DNA of 64,000 nt, from the NCBI RefSeq assembly GCF_028737195.1, contig NZ_JAQZAJ010000006.1, positions 248,001 to 312,000 of the forward strand, written 5' to 3'. The notes under the pieces were generated by a model. The model made no database searches. It saw only the letters and a program-made list of their open reading frames with translations, and had not been told where the DNA came from. The position numbers and the translations under genes were made by a program. Positions 62,256 to 64,000 of this stretch are shown here, piece by piece (positions within the stretch are counted from its first letter, which is position 1; the number at the start of each line of letters is the position of its first letter). Origin of the DNA: Pseudovibrio exalbescens. Lineage in GTDB: Bacteria > Pseudomonadota > Alphaproteobacteria > Rhizobiales > Stappiaceae.

Positions 62256-62288
62256 GCCAGCGGAGGCGAGAGGCCCGCTTCCGCTGGC
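62256..62288 (+). other. Intercistronic hairpin between urtA and urtB
   Basis: GCCAGCGGA (62256-62264), 15-nt loop, TCCGCTGGC (62280-62288), no T-run. Placed 20 nt after urtA; such stems commonly stabilise the binding-protein part of an ABC transporter mRNA. Confidence 0.6.
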
Positions 62289-62317
62289 ATTCATGCTCGC
62301 AAGGACCGGGGATACAC

Positions 62318-63949
62318 ATGAGGCAATTGAGAAAGCTGGCCGTGGCTGTGCTGTTGAGTTTCCTTGCCGCCGTTGCATCGACGGGGCATGGCAAAGCATC
62401 GGACACGTCGCTCGAGGCGACGATCAGCGCGCTGGCCAGCGCCAAACTGAAAGACAGGGGCAACCACATTGAGGCATTGGCCGCAACGGGTGATGCGCAA
62501 GTGGTCCCGTTTCTGGAGGCGCTTGCCGCTGGGGATGTTTACTTCAAAAAGTCAGATAAGACCGTGTTCATCACCCGCAAAGCGGAAGGCGGGCTTCAGC
62601 TGCTCGATCCGCTGAGTTTGGAGGAGGGCGAGGTCGTTGGCAGTCGATCCTTGAAGAAGGTGAAAGTAAACAACAAGTTGCGGCGCTTGGTCCGCGGCGC
62701 CGTGGCTGGGCTGACTGTCCAGAGCCACGATGCGGGTACGCGTCTGGAAGCTGCGAATGCGCTTTACAAATCCCAGGACTTGGAGGCCCTTCCTCTGCTG
62801 AAGGCAGCCGTAGCGGCAGAAACTGATGAAACCGTCAAAGACGCACAGGAGCGCGCCATTGCGGCCATCACGCTAAAGAACGTCAAAGCGAGTGAAGCGG
62901 AACGGCTTGAAGCGCTTGGCAAGTTCAAAGCGCAAGGGGATCAAGAGGCTTTGGCTCTTGTTTCCAGTTTCCTGCCGCAAGCGAAAACGGCAGCTGAAAG
63001 CGAAGCCGCGGCGCTTGCCATTCAATCTATCGAAAAGTCCCTCGCCATGTGGGATGCGGTGGAGAATGTTTGGTATGGCCTGTCTCTCGGCTCGGTTTTG
63101 CTGCTGGCGGCGATTGGTCTTGCCATTACCTTTGGCGTGATGGGTGTCATCAACATGGCTCACGGCGAGATGGTGATGCTGGGCGCCTACACCACCTTTG
63201 TGGTGCAGGAGGTGATCCGCAAATCTTTTCCGGGCTTCTTTGAGTTCTCTCTGCTGTTCGCGCTGCCTCTGGCGTTCCTTGTTGCGGGAGGCGTGGGCCT
63301 TGCCATGGAGCGGGGAATTATCCGCTTTCTCTATGGTCGGCCGCTGGAGACACTACTTGCAACCTGGGGCGTCTCGCTGATTTTGCAGCAAGCCGTGCGG
63401 ACGATTTTCGGGCCCACCAACAAGGAAGTGGGCAATCCAGATTGGATGTCTGGTGCTTTCGAGATTGGCGGACTTGCGCTGACGGCCAACCGTTTGTGGA
63501 TTTTGGTGTTCGCACTGGTGGTGTTCGTGGTCCTTCTCATGGTGCTCAAGCGCACACACTTCGGCTTGCAGATGCGCGCGGTCACCCAGAACCGGCGCAT
63601 GGCAGCGTCCATGGGCATTCGCACACCGTGGGTGGACGCCAGGACGTTTGCGCTGGGGTCCGGCATTGCTGGCATGGCTGGCGTCGCACTTTCTCAAATC
63701 TCGAACGTCTCCCCAAACTTGGGCCAGACCTACATCATCGACAGCTTCATGGTTGTGGTGTTTGGCGGGGTCGGGAACTTGTGGGGGACGCTTGTGGGGG
63801 CCATGACACTGGGCGTTGCCAACAAGTTCCTTGAGCCATACGCAGGTGCGGTTCTGGCAAAAATTCTGGTGTTGGTCTTCATCATCCTCTTCATTCAGAA
63901 GAAACCGCGCGGCCTGTTCGCGCTGAAGGGAAGGGCGGTGGACCTATGA
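62318..63949 (+). CDS. urtB: Urea ABC transporter permease UrtB
   Basis: 543 residues. A signal-like N-terminus and about 240 residues of helical, repeat-like region (LEATISALASAKLKDRGNHIEALAA) precede a LivH-type permease domain with about eight hydrophobic segments (VLLLAAIGLAITFGVMGVINMAHGEMVMLGAYT; GLQMRAVTQNRRMAASMGI, the ATPase-contact loop). This long form is usual for UrtB. It overlaps urtC by 4 bp (ATGA). Confidence 0.95.
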   Translation: MRQLRKLAVAVLLSFLAAVASTGHGKASDTSLEATISALASAKLKDRGNHIEALAATGDAQVVPFLEALAAGDVYFKKSDKTVFITRKAEGGLQLLDPLSLEEGEVVGSRSLKKVKVNNKLRRLVRGAVAGLTVQSHDAGTRLEAANALYKSQDLEALPLLKAAVAAETDETVKDAQERAIAAITLKNVKASEAERLEALGKFKAQGDQEALALVSSFLPQAKTAAESEAAALAIQSIEKSLAMWDAVENVWYGLSLGSVLLLAAIGLAITFGVMGVINMAHGEMVMLGAYTTFVVQEVIRKSFPGFFEFSLLFALPLAFLVAGGVGLAMERGIIRFLYGRPLETLLATWGVSLILQQAVRTIFGPTNKEVGNPDWMSGAFEIGGLALTANRLWILVFALVVFVVLLMVLKRTHFGLQMRAVTQNRRMAASMGIRTPWVDARTFALGSGIAGMAGVALSQISNVSPNLGQTYIIDSFMVVVFGGVGNLWGTLVGAMTLGVANKFLEPYAGAVLAKILVLVFIILFIQKKPRGLFALKGRAVDL

Positions 63950-64000
63950 TTTCCCGCTATCTGTTTCAAGCGCTTGATAAACGAGCGTTTTGGGTTGCCG
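63946..64000 (+). CDS. urtC: Urea ABC transporter permease UrtC, N-terminal fragment (runs off right edge)
   Basis: Begins at ATG 63946 in the urtB stop (ATGA) and reads MISRYLFQALDKRAFWVA before the edge. Only 18 residues are visible, so identity rests on operon position after urtAB. Confidence 0.75.
   Translation, partial: MISRYLFQALDKRAFWVA

Overview
The window looks like alphaproteobacterial DNA from a marine Rhizobiales/Rhodobacterales-type bacterium. A Pseudovibrio-like host is my best guess, inferred from the gene families and not tested. It holds a complete repABC replication and partition cassette (about 10.5-14.3 kb), so the molecule is probably a large plasmid or chromid. The cargo is metabolic. 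I saw no insertion sequence, rRNA, tRNA or CRISPR array.

Layout. 0-4.4 kb: start of a modular type I polyketide synthase (KS-AT-DH-methyltransferase-like), cut by the left edge. 4.9-9.1 kb: a Kef-type K+ efflux pair (kefFC), a LysR regulator and a second KefF-like flavoprotein. 9.2-14.3 kb: a GntR regulator, then repA-repB-repC with a well-marked antisense RNA between repB and repC and an AT-rich stretch inside repC. 14.8-18.4 kb: arsenite exporter and ArsR with two identical operators, a CxxC carboxymuconolactone-decarboxylase-like protein, and peptidase T. The interval before peptidase T carries two identical 16-bp palindromes that fit the repABC centromere consensus as I remember it. 18.5-24.0 kb: a TetR-controlled acyl-CoA catabolic cluster. 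24.0-33.5 kb: phosphatase, metallo-beta-lactamase-fold protein, degenerate HD protein, hipBA, a double lysozyme-inhibitor protein, a hydroxyacid dehydrogenase, azlCD with its regulator, and a small-ORF/DUF2335 pair. 33.5-40.0 kb: a complete urease operon (ureDA-DUF1272-ureJ-ureBCEFG-GNAT). 40.5-53.7 kb: tandem old yellow enzymes, a MalT-like LuxR regulator, a galactonate dehydratase with its GntR regulator, an MFS pump, a Gfo/Idh/MocA oxidoreductase and a TerC/CBS protein. 53.8-60.6 kb: a sulfoglycolysis-type cluster. 60.9-64.0 kb: the start of the urea ABC transporter operon urtABC.

Two systems stand out. First, 53.8-60.6 kb resembles an Embden-Meyerhof-type sulfoquinovose pathway. It has a CsqR/YihW-like repressor, a YihV-like sulfofructose kinase that keeps the expected sulfonate-contact residues, a YihU-like sulfolactaldehyde reductase, a YihR-like mutarotase and a TauE-family exporter. 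The class I aldolase YihT is replaced by a class II metal aldolase, and a triosephosphate isomerase follows. No isomerase, glycosidase or importer is visible. Second, the urease operon and the urea transporter operon lie 20 kb apart, but each is preceded by a near-perfect sigma-54 promoter. They probably form one nitrogen-controlled urea-use regulon.

All assignments come from reading translated sequence and from remembered family motifs. No database or alignment was run.
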